Source: Chamaecrista fasciculata (lineage: Eukaryota > Streptophyta > Magnoliopsida > Fabales > Fabaceae). Taken from it: a stretch of DNA of 64,000 nt. The position numbers were made by a program, and so were the translations under genes. Shown piece after piece: positions 54,131 to 64,000 of the stretch. Every line of letters begins with the position of its first letter. Position 1 is the first letter of the stretch. Location: NCBI GenBank assembly GCA_003254925.1, contig QANZ01015611.1:1-64000 (forward strand). The letters are read 5' to 3'. A model generated the notes under the pieces. The model saw only the letters and a list, made by a program, of their open reading frames with translations, was not told the DNA's origin and made no database searches.

Positions 54131-55551
54131 TGATCGAGTCGGTTTATACCATGTTATCTAGAGGTCTTTGGATGTGTTTTATGATGTTTTATAACCTATA
54201 TTAAGGTGTTTAAGGCCTCTAGATATGATAATTGTTGCATTGAGATCACAATTGCATTTTGGTTCTTTTATCGGTTTTTAGTGTAATTGTCATGTGTTTT
54301 AAGTGTTTAATTATATTTTGAGGTTTTACATGTTTATCTTAGTGCAATTGTAAGTTTTTAGGAGCCAAAGACCCAATGATTGAAGTGAAAGAAGGCCGGG
54401 ATCGAAGCGGAATCAAGTCGGGAGCGAAACGGTGAAGAAACCTCACTTTTAAAAGCTCGCCACTTAGCGTGCAGATGTGCATCCGACGAGCTAACTGGGA
54501 AAAATTCCAGCAGCACCTTAAAAGCTCGCCACTTATCTCGCCAGATGTGCATCCGGCGAGGTAAGTGGCGAGTTTCGCGAAATCTGCACTAAATTGTAAT
54601 TTCGAACCCATTTCAATCCCTAACTTATATGACCCGGTTCCTAACCCTAAAGACCCGAAATTTAAGCCCAAAACCGACCCAAATCAGCCACATATACACT
54701 CTATTCATTTGGTCCCTCACACACACTCTTTCCCATCATCTAACCTAGCCTCCACACTCCCCTTTCATCTCTTTTCACTACCACCACTGTCCATGGCCGA
54801 AATTGGAGGAGGAGGGCTCGTCTCCGGCGTTTCTCCATCAATGTCCGGCTAGGAAGCTTGCTCGGAGCAAGGAGGATGAGGCTTGAGCACCGATTTTATT
54901 GTCTTAGGGAGTTTTTCTACACTTTATCGTCTTTTTACTTAGGGTTTCACTTTTGTTGGTAGACATTGTAGAAACCTTGATGTAATTGATGATTTAGTTT
55001 ATATTTCTTGAGTTGAACTCTATTGTATCACACTTTGAGTCATTAAATTGATACTCTACGTTGTTTAGCTCTATCGGGTTGTGATGATTGTGTGATTTAT
55101 CTTAGTTGATGAATGTATGTTTGTTGATTGAACTAGCTCAAGGAATTGTGACTAATTTGATTGATTAGAAGCTTGTTTAAGAACTAATTGGTTAAGTTAA
55201 TTGAACTTTTCTATGAGTTTTCATGGCATTTCAATTTAGTCCTTGTTTGCAAAACTCTCAATATCATTTTGTGCAATGAGAGCAAAATCCATCCATTGTT
55301 CCGAGTATTTTCTCCATTTCACCTTTCCAACTTTAGTTTATTTTGATTTGCATTTTGATATTTTAGTCCTTCAAACAAACCTTTTACAAACCAATTTTGA
55401 TAAGTTTATTGTATAGTTTTATTGCATTTTCTTTAGTTCCGGCTTCTTGGAATCGCTTAAACTCTTTATACGCGGAGTCCTCGAGAGAATACGACCCGGC
55501 AAGTCCATTATATTGCCTATCTAGCCGGTCTTTTTGGTGCGCATCGCGACA
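54131..55551 (+). mobile_element. 5' LTR of the Athila-like element
   Basis: The LTR starts TGATCGAG and is colinear with the copy at 62787. The start is fixed by the polypurine tract in front of the 3' copy. The end is less certain: the last CA before the primer site is at 55550-55551, 14 bases upstream of it, which is longer than usual. A frame of 95 codons (54565-54852) is present in both LTRs but begins with GTG and is probably incidental. Confidence 0.75.
54451..54572 (+). repeat. Duplicated hairpin motif in the LTR
   Basis: A block AAAAGCTCGCCACTTA...AGATGTGCATCCG-CGAG occurs twice in tandem (about 54451-54500 and 54519-54568). The second copy also has a perfect 11-bp inverted repeat CTCGCCACTTA (54525-54535) and TAAGTGGCGAG (54562-54572) enclosing 26 bases. 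Both features are kept in the 3' LTR near 63105-63227. Confidence 0.7.
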
Positions 55552-55565
55552 TGCGCGATTGAAAG

Positions 55566-55583
55566 TGGCGCCGTTGCCGGGGA
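55566..55583 (+). other. Primer binding site, tRNA-Asp
   Basis: TGGCGCCGTTGCCGGGGA is complementary to the 3' end of plant tRNA-Asp, the primer type reported for Athila elements. Confidence 0.85.
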
Positions 55584-56247
55584 CTCGTTGTGAGTTCCCT
55601 AGCGGTTCCGGGTTTTTAGTAGGTAGTTTTGTTTGTTTTTTTTTTGTGTTGTCTATTTTTTTTTGGTAGTTTAGTTTCAGTTTTGGTATAGTTTATCTTG
55701 TTTTATAGTTTGGTTTTCTTTACTTGGTAGTTCAGTTTTAGTTCAAGTTGCATCTCACAATTTTGCTTGGATAGACAATTTTTGTGTGTTGATATTGCGA
55801 TTTTGTGCTTAGTTTTTGGCTTGATTTTTTGATTCCTTTTGTGAATTCTTGCATCCTTTGTGCATAAACATACATCTACACTCTTTTTGGACACTAAGTC
55901 ACAAGTATACACATTCACATACACTTGCATCTTGAGTTTAATTCATTTTTACATCTTGAACATTAAGTGCAACTCAATTTTGTTTGTGTTTTCTCTTGGT
56001 TCTCTCTTGCTCTTTTGCTTGAGTTCTTGTTTTGCATGCGAAAGTGGTCCCCCAACTCCCTATTTTTCCTCGACCTCAAAATTGAACGGACTTGTAGGAG
56101 ACTTAGGAAAGAAACAAGGGAAAGGAGAGAACAACTTAGAGACCATATTAGGGAGAAAAAAGAGGAAGAATGTATAGAGAAAGATCCTAGAAAAAGGTTA
56201 GATTTTTACAACAATATGGATCCTAATGTGAGTATAGAGAGGAACTA

Positions 56248-57348
56248 GTGAACCTAGGCCAAGAGAGGGCTGAAGGAAACATAGAAGTTAATCAACCTAG
56301 GCCAGGTAGATCCATCAAAGATGTTAATAGGGAGGAGAGTGATGCTACAATGGATCGTTTACAGAATTCTTTTCCTGATTTTAACATTGAAGTGCATGGT
56401 CCATTGATTGCTAACTTACCCAAATTTTATGGTTTGCCAAGAGAAAACCCACACTTGCATATTACAGCTCTGATGATGCATTGCAAGACGATGAAGCCGA
56501 GGGCTATCTCGATTGAAGAATGCGTATGGAAAGTGTTCCATCTCTCCTTGGAAAAAATGGTCCTTGAATGGTTTCAGAACTTGCCAAGATTCGTGGATGA
56601 CCCTTATGCATCATGGAAAATTCTTAGGCGTGCCTTCCTTGACCAGTTCTACCCTGCCACAAAGTCATCAGGTGCAAAGAAGGAGATTGCAGCTGCCTAT
56701 CAGGATTCCACCGAAAGCTTCTTTGACTTTTGGAATAGATATCAAGATATGCTCACTGCATGCCCAAACCATGGGTTCCCCAAAAAGGAATTGGTGGAGT
56801 ACTTCGTCAACGGGCTGTGCACTCAAGATTCAACTATGTTTGATGCTGCATCAAATGATTGTATATATGATATGGAGGAGGAGCGAGCTTGGGATCTTAT
56901 CAAAACAATCGCTCTCAATAGGAAGCATAAGAGTCAGAGGGAAATTCGGGTTGTTAAAGCTATGAAATCTTCTTCCTCAGACACCGATCCACTTTTAGAG
57001 AAGATGGCAAGGGATTTATACAAGCTGAATGTCAAAGTGTCCAATGATTTTGAGAAGCTGAGCACAGAGGTTAAAAATTTGAAAGTTTCCAAGCCCTCTT
57101 CATCTCAGACTTCTCCATGTCTTGCTATGGTTGCACCATCTTGCACTATCTACAATTCTTGCATGCACATTGCTCAAAATTGCCAGCACCAATCTGAGAA
57201 GGTCTTAGCAATGTATCAGACCGGTCCTGGCCTATATCAGAAGCGAGATCCTTATTCGAAGACCTATAATCCGGGTTGGCAAGATCACCCAAGCTTCAAG
57301 TGGGGTGGGAATCAAGGTGTTGGAAGCTCTAATCAAGGAAATTTTTAG
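56248..57348 (+). pseudogene. gag region of the Athila-like element
   Basis: The open frame of 366 codons begins at a GTG; the first in-frame ATG is at 56350 (MDRLQNSFPDFNIEVHGPLI). It contains the retrotransposon gag core: FYGLPRENPHLHI near residue 60, WFQNLPRF, a SWKILRRAFLDQFYP block and FFDFWNRYQDMLTACPNHGF. A short Cys/His cluster near residue 300 (C-x6-C-x-H-x4-C) is only a poor zinc knuckle. The frame stops at a TAG (57346) within sequence that continues as gag-like text, with a second stop soon after, so the copy is dead. Upstream in other frames lies a Lys/Arg/Glu-rich leader (about 56090-56240) that probably was the original N terminus, now separated by a frame change and stops. 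Confidence 0.8.
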
Positions 57349-57526
57349 AACAAGACAACCACCTTGGTTCCGATTGAGCAAGCAAACACCCACTCTTAGT
57401 TTGATGAACTCAAGCAGTTGATGTTGCATGGATTCACTGAACAGAACTCCAAGTCAGATTTGATGATGAAAGGGATTATGGCTACACACAGTAAAGTGAA
57501 CAACATCTCCTTTGAAGTGGAGATTC

Positions 57527-59569
57527 TGTTGGGAATCCTAGGCGCCTAAGGCAGCGGAAGCAAAAATTAAAATTAAAAAACGCCTAGGTCCTATGATTCC
57601 CGAACGGATCCGCTAGTAGAATTTAAAACTTTTGGTTAGTGTTATACCTCAGAGTTTCAAACCGATAGTTGTACGGGGCGAGTTCCACGAATCCACTCCC
57701 AGAGTTCTCCCTCTGCCAGTAATCCACACGAACAGTTTCTTTGATCACCGAGGTGCTAGCCTCCAAATTCTTTTCTCAAAAGAATTTCCGGGACCAATCT
57801 ACAGACCTCTGAATTTTCAAGAACTCCTTCTTGATAATTCAGACTTAGAGGTGGCGCTAAAAGAATCCCCCCACAAGAACTCCTTCTTGCCTATTCTTCT
57901 CTCAAAACCCTAATTTTAGAGGTAAAGTCGAAATTCCCTAACTCTTAGAGAAAGTCGACTTTCTCTATGTGTGTGTGCAAAGGATTATTTTCTCTCTCTA
58001 ACTCTTAGGAGGAAAATCAAACTAGGGTTTCACACTTGTGTGTATGGGGCAAGTCGACTTGCCCCCTATAAATAGGGAAGAGTTTTGGTGATTTTAAAAT
58101 TCCTAAAATAAAGATATTCTGATAATATAATTATTTTAGGCCTTGAATTTATAATTATAATATTACCTTAATATTATATTTAAATTCAAAATGCAATCTT
58201 GGAGAATCAAATTGAGAGATCAAATCTCCCAATGGGACCCACCAAGATGGCGCCTAATCCCTCTCTTATTATCCTTGGAATTTAATTAATCAAAAACCTC
58301 TAATTTTTGATTCACCAAAGATATTAAAAGATCTCCACCAAATCTTTTGAATTTCAAATCTCCATTTGAATTTCAAATATTAATTGAATTAAATAAAACA
58401 TTTTTATTTAACCCAAAAATATCCCAAGAGGCGCCACCCTCTCCTATTTAATAAGAATTTTATAATTCAATAATTTCCTAACTCTTAGGAACATTATCCA
58501 GAATTATTTTCCTAATATTTAAATTGCCTATAATTAATCTCATTAATTATATTCAATTATTAATATTTAAATTTGTCCCACAAATCTAAATATGTCATCT
58601 GTAGATTAATTAAGACCAGACCTAATGTCCCAGACATTTCCTCTGTGTCTTAAATCGTGTCACTCGCGTGACCCACGAATTAACCCTAATTCGTGTCCCA
58701 CTCGAATGGTGATCAGTTCCTGCTCGTGTGTGACCCAGCAGGCCCCACGTGAAGTTGGCAGTAGGGCATCCCCATGACCTACAAGTTGTGAGCGGACTCT
58801 AGCAAGCCATCACAACTACCCAAAATCCGTGAGTTATCGTTCGGTAACCGGAAGAACGACTTAACCTCAGTACCTCCGTGTACGTGATCCGTTTGTCCTA
58901 CGATATCTTGGTCATGGACTAGGCACAGGTATGTCATCCATAATCCAAACCTCAACTTTCTCGATTCCTTGAGTAAGTCCCAAATCCCAGCGTGGCCACG
59001 CATTTTCCTGGACAGACTCATCGAGGGCGCCAGTTAGATATCTCTCATCTTAATGAGGGACAAAATCCCATTTTGGCCAATCCACATTCCACTGCAAAGC
59101 AATCAACCAGCCCCGTACTCAGCCCGTATAACTACCCTGTTACGGGCAGCGTTAGACTAAGCCAAAGACTGACAACTGCAACGCTGGAATAGTCATTGAC
59201 CTCAGGTCAAAGGCATCGCTACAGGCGTACTAGGAGAGACTAGCTGATGACTAAACCCATGCAGGACTCTCCGGGTCAGTCCAGCAATTCGTAACCACCT
59301 TACGTAATTGCACCATGACTCTCGTCCCAGCATCTAGTGCGTGCATCTCATGCACCGAGGTCATGCTGGTCTTAGTTCATTTTTGCTCCCACAAAAATAA
59401 TCGACCAGGGACAATTTTAGATTAATTATCTCATAATTAATCATGGACGTTATCATAGTAAACATGCAAATGATATGACAACACATTAATTTATCTTCCA
59501 TAAATTAATAATATGTTCACAACATATTTATCAAATAAAATGATTGGCTCTAGGGCACAATCTCCAACA
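57527..59569 (-). mobile_element. Nested solo LTR of a Copia element (Angela/BARE-like)
   Basis: The segment starts TGTTGGGAATCC and ends CTCCAACA, with inverted TGTTGG/CCAACA ends, and is flanked by a perfect 5-bp duplication GATTC (57522-57526 and 59570-59574). Read on the minus strand it begins TGTTGGAGATTGTGCCCTAG, which resembles the start of Angela/BARE-type Copia LTRs. Its length of 2043 bp and lack of any internal coding domain fit a solo LTR left by LTR-LTR recombination. No TSD mismatch suggests a fairly recent insertion. Confidence 0.88.
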
Positions 59570-59574
59570 GATTC

Positions 59575-60620
59575 TCAAGGCCAAATATGACAATTTGAGC
59601 ACTTTTGTCACCCAGCTCTCCAATACTATGAGTGACAAGCAAGCTCAATTGGGAGGCCTTCCATCAAATACAGTCATAAATCCCAAAGCTCCCAACTCCG
59701 TCACATTGAGAAGTGGCAAGGAAATTGAGACCGGTTCAACCTTGAATGGTAAAAAGAAGGATAAGGGCAAGGTTGCTGAAGACCGGGTTGAGATTGAGAC
59801 TGAGGAGCCTGCTATTGAGAAGCTATCAACCCCACCACCATCTCGGGAAAGCAAGGGTAAGGAGGTTGCCACTAACGGCCCTCCTTCAGGTAAAAATGTT
59901 GATGTTTCTAAACTTCCCTTTCCTGATTCATATCTTAAGTCTTGCATAGAATCCAATGCTGATAAGTGTCTTGATAAGGACCAGAATGACATTTTTTATC
60001 TTTTTAAGAAAGTTGAGATTAATGTTCCACTCTTAGATCTAGTAAAGAAGGTGCCTAGTTATGTTAAGTTTCTAAAGGATTTGTGCACCACTAAGAGGAA
60101 ATGTAGGGCTAATTCAAGGATACAATAGAACACTAGTGTGTCTGCGCTTTTTGAGTCTACTTTACTGGTTAAATGTAAAGACCTAGGATCTTTCACTATA
60201 CCTTGCACAGTAGGGAAGATTAGGATACAGGGTGCCTTGTAAGACTTAGGTGCAGCTATTAATGTCATGCCCTCATCAGTCTGTAAGTCTTTAGGTCTTG
60301 AGTCCTCCATGAAGCCCACATCTATGACTATCCAGTTAGCTGATAGGACTCTCAGAAGACCCGTAGGCATAGTTGAGGACTTGCTAGTGCAAGTCAAAGA
60401 CCTCCTTATCCCCGCTGATTTTTACATAATGGATATGTCTGAAGGAGTAGTCGGGGATTCTACCATCATCTTAGGTCGCCCTTTCCTTAGGACCTCTAAT
60501 GTCTTAATCAATATGAAAGATGGCCGAATTAGTATGGAGGTAGGTGATAGGAGAGTGGAGTTTAATGTCTATGAGGCTATGCGGCATCCTAGCACTGATT
60601 TTTCCTCTTCTTTGTATGCT
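59575..60620 (+). pseudogene. gag C-terminal linker and aspartic protease region of the Athila-like element
   Basis: The frame carries a linker rich in Lys, Glu and Pro (VTLRSGKEIE, LPFPDSYLKS), the lineage-specific block VEINVPLLDLVKKVPSYVKF, then a retropepsin-like domain: FTIPCTVGKIRIQGAL, DLGAAINVMPSSVCKSLGLE and STIILGRPFLRTSNVLINMK. Stops interrupt it at 60126 (TAG) and 60240 (TAA, directly before the active-site DLGA), and the residue after DLGA is Ala where Ser is usual, so it is inactive. After the nested solo LTR and one copy of its GATTC duplication are discounted, this frame is the same as that of gag. Confidence 0.8.
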
Positions 60621-62772
60621 ATCTTTGTTGACATGCCTAATGATAAATTGGATCCTTTGGGCCTCAAATTTCATGCTATGCAGGCTATGTATCGTCCAGT
60701 CCCTCCTCTGGTGAGGGATGAGTCATTATCATTTCCTCCTTCCAAGCCTTTATGTACTGTTGGTGTTGAGAGTACTATTAGTCTCAACTGTCCATCAGTT
60801 GATTGTACTAACCGTAAATCATCACCCCTGTTTCATCTGGTCCTATTATATCTGCTACTTGTTCTGATTTTGTTTCTTCTTCTGTTACTTCTGATGGTCC
60901 CTCTGGGGACAAGTTTTCTGTTGCCCATGCAGGTAGAGCTACCTCTGAAGCTCTTAAGGGAAAAGTTGACGCAGCTCTAGAGCGATTGAACACTCATACT
61001 CTACAGGATGAATCCCTTATGGGGGCTATCTCTCAACTTTTTAATCAATTTTTAGTCTCCTTGATTTCCTGTAAATCTGGTAAATCTGTTGATTGTGTTG
61101 CAAGTTCGAAGAAGAAGAAACAGAAGAAAGCAAAGAAAAAGAAAATCAAGAGCAAGTTTGAAGGAGGAGGCCAAGTAGTCGCTCAATGGTGTGAGAAGCA
61201 GTCCACACCATCTTCTCTGCCCCGCTCGTTGGATGTTAGCAACGAGCCCTTCGAGCCACCATGATCAGGATGTCTCGTTTCCTTTCCGCTTTAGCTTTCT
61301 GGATATTTGAGCTGATTGTCTTGTCTGAAGTGTGGGGGAGGAATTTTAGTTGTAGTTGATTAGGAGTAGTGTTTTAGTTTGAATAAATTGTCTGGTGCCT
61401 TGCTGATTCTTTCTTACTCTGAGTTGTTTCTAGCTGCCTTGTTCTCTTTCCCTGTTGTTTTACCATTGTCTTCTGCATTGAGGACAATGGAGCATTTTAA
61501 GTGTGGGGGAGAGACACCGTTGGTGGATTTTAGCGCCAACTAAAATTTTTTTTGGGTCTATCTTTTTGGGTCTGCTTTAACTGTTTCCCTTTGTTTCTGG
61601 CCTTTCTATTTGTCTTGTGCTCCCTTTATGCATTTATGGACTGATTTGATTGATGAACTCTTCTTTTGATTATGTTTTCCTGAGTTTAGTCAAGTTTAGG
61701 GAGAATTTTAAGTATTTTTTGATGTGATATGTTTGCCTGTTTCATGTGGTTACAACTCATGCTTGTGCTTTAGATTGATAAGTGACTAACTGTCTTGAGC
61801 TGTTTTATTCATTTGAGTTCTTATGATCATGTCTGAGAGTCCCTTACCCTATGGAAGTTTTGAACCTAAATTGATCTTCATTCTTGTTTGAGTAACATTT
61901 TAGTCCAATAGCTTAGGTTACACTAGAACTTGATTGCATTATGAATTGAAGCTTGATGTGCATTTTCATGTTTGATATGATAGAGGCATTCATTCCTACT
62001 CTTCATCCATACACAAGCCTAAACACTTTCCTTTGCTCCCCATTTTGTCCCTTTCATGCGAGTTTTGACCTCTTTTGTGTTTTTTGTTATTTTGTTTTCT
62101 TTTTCATGTTTTGTTGTTGTGTTCTTGTCCTTTTTGGGTTTGGATCCGGGATTTTCCAAGCAAGAAAAAAAGAAAAAGAAAGAAAAAGAAGTATAAGAAC
62201 GAAAATAAAAGCCTTGTGTGTTTAGTAAGGAAAATATGATGAATCAAGGCCAATAAAATGCGCAAAAGTAAAAAGAAAGAAAGTGAATTCTCATGAGAAA
62301 GAAAAGAAAAGAAAAAGTTGAAAAGAGCTTGGTGATTCTTTTATCCCTTGAGGATGAGTTTGTTGTGCTTTTGAGGTTAATTCTTGCACTTTTCCTTCAT
62401 CGAGTGTTGCTTTCATTTTTCTCCCTTCCATTTTGGCCTTTTTCCAACATTACAACCCTCAAAGTCCTCTTGATCATCCATGTTATGCATTTGGTGTGGA
62501 GATTTAGAGTTTTTTCAAGCTTATGGTTGTTGCTTTGCTATTGTGGCTTGAGTGATATTTTCCTAGGTGAGTTGAGTGTATACACTTGCTACATGATCAC
62601 TAGGAATTCTTTTAGATGATTTGGTTTAAGCTTTCTAAATTCAGTCTGCTCATTAGTTTGGGTTCATGCATGTTGTTGTTACCTTGTGAGATTCGGTAGA
62701 TAGATTGTGTCTTTTGCATGCTTAGTTTCTCTTTAGTCTTAATCTTACCTTTGCTCATGAGTGCAAAGTCCT
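60621..62772 (+). other. 3' internal region of the Athila-like element without recognisable domains
   Basis: No reverse transcriptase, RNase H or integrase motif was found in any frame. A Lys-rich open stretch (about 61109-61160, SSKKKKQKKAKKKKIKSKFE) ends at 61264. Copies of the polypurine-like motif AAGTGTGGGGGAG occur at 61328-61340 and 61499-61511 in addition to the true one at 62773. An A/G-rich tract is at about 62155-62320. Confidence 0.65.
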
Positions 62773-62786
62773 AAGTGTGGGGGAGT
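62773..62786 (+). other. Polypurine tract of the Athila-like element
   Basis: AAGTGTGGGGGAGT lies immediately before the TG that opens the 3' LTR at 62787, the position required for plus-strand priming. Confidence 0.75.
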
Positions 62787-64000
62787 TGATCGAGCCGGTT
62801 TATACCATGCTATCTAGAGGTCTTTGGATGTGTTTTATGATGTTTTATAACCTATATTAGTTGTTTAAGGCCTCTAGATATGATAATTGTTGCATTTAGA
62901 TCACAATTGCATTTTGGTTCTTTTATCAGTTTTTAGTGTAATTCTCACGTGTTTTAAGTGTTTAATTATATCTTGAGGTTTAACATGTTTATCTTAGTGC
63001 AATTGTAAGTTTTTAGGAGCCAAAGACCCAAGGATTGAAGTGGAAGAAGGCCGGGATCGAAGCGGAATCAAGTCGGGAGCAAAACGGTGAAGAAACCTCA
63101 CTTTTAAAAGCTCGCCACTTAGCGTGCAGATGTGCATCCGACCAGCTAACTGGCGAAAATTCCAGCAGCACCTTAAAAGCTCGCCACTTATCTTGCTAGA
63201 TGTGCATCCGGCGAGCTAAGTGGCGAGTTTCGCGAAATCTGCACTAAATTGTAATTTCGAACCCATTTCAATCCCTAACTTATATGACCCGGCTCCTAAC
63301 CCTAAAGACCCAAAATTTAAGCCCAAAACTGGCCCTAATCAACCACATATACACTCTATTCATTTGGTCCCTAACACACACTCTTTCCCATCATCTAACC
63401 TAGCCTCCACACTCCCCTTTCATCTCTTTTCACTACCACCACTGTCCATGGCCAAAATTGGAGGAGGAGGGCTCGTCTCCGGTGTTTCTCCATCAATGTC
63501 CGGCTAGGAAGCTTGCTCGGAGCAAGGAGGATGAGGCTTAAGCATTGATTTTATCGTCTTAGGGAGTTTTTCTACACTTTATCGTCTTTTTACTTAGGGT
63601 TTCACTTTTGTTGGTAGACATTGTAGAAACCTTGATGTAATTGATGATTTAGTTTATATTTCTTGAGTTGAACTCTATTGTATCACACTTTGAGTCATTA
63701 AATTGATACTCTACGTTGTTTAACTCTATCGGGTTGTGATGATTGTGTGATTTATCTTAATTGATGAATGTATGTTTGTTGATTGAACTAGCTCAAGGAA
63801 TTGTGACTAATTTGATTGTGGTTTGATTAATTTGATTTATTAGAAGCTTGCTTAAGAAGTAATTGGTTAAGTTAATTGAACTTTTCTATGAGTTTTCATG
63901 GCATTTCAATTTAGTCCTTGTTTGCAAAACTCTCAATATCATTTTGTGCAATGAGAGCCAAATCCATCCATTGTTCCGAGTATTTTCTCCATTTCACCTT
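62787..64000 (+). mobile_element. 3' LTR of the Athila-like element, truncated by the window end
   Basis: It is colinear with 54131-55328 with scattered substitutions, a short deletion near 62857 and an insertion of about 17-24 bases near 63818 (a local repeat of TTTGATTAATTTGAT). The right border and the target duplication of the whole element lie outside the window. Confidence 0.88.

Larger units (their letters stand above)
54131..64000 (+). mobile_element. Athila-lineage Ty3/gypsy element lacking RT and integrase
   Basis: Two direct LTR copies (from 54131 and from 62787) bracket a tRNA-Asp primer site (55566), a gag region, a protease region and a polypurine tract (62773-62785). The gag-to-protease text, including the NVPLLD...VPSYVKFLKDLCT block and a protease with DLGA and ILGRPFL motifs, is characteristic of the Tat/Athila lineage. 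Between the protease (ending about 60620) and the 3' LTR there is only about 2.2 kb without reverse transcriptase, RNase H or integrase. The element could have moved only in trans. In the first 450 bp I count about 16 substitutions between the LTRs, roughly 3%. A 2043-bp solo LTR is nested in it. The right end lies beyond the window. Confidence 0.88.

Noticed and set aside
54565-54852. 95-codon frame conserved in both LTRs (also 63220-63507) as a gene
   Set aside because: It starts with GTG and not ATG, and conservation follows from LTR identity.
56513-56965. 150-codon plus-strand frame inside gag
   Set aside because: It is an alternative-frame shadow of the gag core, which carries the recognisable motifs.
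1-64000. Bacterial-type features (operons, CRISPR arrays, phage attachment sites)
   Set aside because: Spliced genes, plant transposons and composition show a plant nuclear chromosome. The repeats seen are tandem arrays or inverted repeats without the spacer pattern of CRISPR.

Overview
This is a window of a nuclear plant chromosome, most likely a eudicot. It is AT-rich, its genes are split by short GT-AG introns, two of the four genes start with plastid-targeting-like N termini, and the mobile elements are typical plant families (Ty3/gypsy Athila type, Copia LTR, Mutator-like foldback elements, hAT-like MITEs, tRNA-derived SINEs, an RTE-type LINE, Helitron-like ends). The species cannot be named from the sequence. 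One 470-base N gap (20627-21096) and two single Ns (3685, 6685) are present.

Four genes can be assembled exon by exon with an intact frame. (1) A plastid RecA (RECA1) on the minus strand, 12514 down to 6379, 13 coding exons, 421 aa. (2) A plastid-type, CCoAOMT-like cation-dependent O-methyltransferase on the plus strand, 22429-25866, 9 coding exons, 299 aa. (3) A TPT/NST-family sugar-phosphate or nucleotide-sugar transporter, plus strand, 30582-33820, 7 coding exons, 333 aa, with one GC-AG intron. (4) A ubiquitin-specific protease of the UBP25 type, plus strand, 42504-51957, 8 coding exons, 647 aa, preceded by an uORF whose stop codon overlaps the main ATG. The pair transporter-UBP25 appears to match the adjacent Arabidopsis loci At3g14410 and At3g14400, so this is probably conserved gene order. 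The genes do not form a pathway; each serves a separate housekeeping role.

The rest is dominated by mobile DNA. Positions 1-4062 hold the end of an LTR, a tRNA-Asp-type primer binding site, and then a roughly 240-bp tandem repeat array in the position of the element's untranslated leader, including 46 uninterrupted GAA triplets. From about 4950 to 41300 at least six inverted-repeat elements are each flanked by a perfect 9-bp AT-rich target-site duplication, the hallmark of Mutator-like (MULE) transposition, and two more have near-perfect duplications. Two of these elements carry pieces of host genes: a 4-coumarate-CoA-ligase-like fragment (element 4959-5690) and a small heat-shock protein alpha-crystallin fragment (element 38414-40159), i.e. 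Pack-MULEs. A third (36192-37485) is an almost complete 1.3-kb hairpin with arms of about 600 bp.

From 54131 to the window end lies a large Athila-lineage LTR element with gag and protease but no reverse transcriptase or integrase. It is interrupted between gag and protease by a 2043-bp solo LTR of a Copia (Angela/BARE-like) element with a perfect 5-bp target duplication. The most novel material here is the dense MULE foldback community with two gene captures, and the satellite-like array inside the retrotransposon leader.
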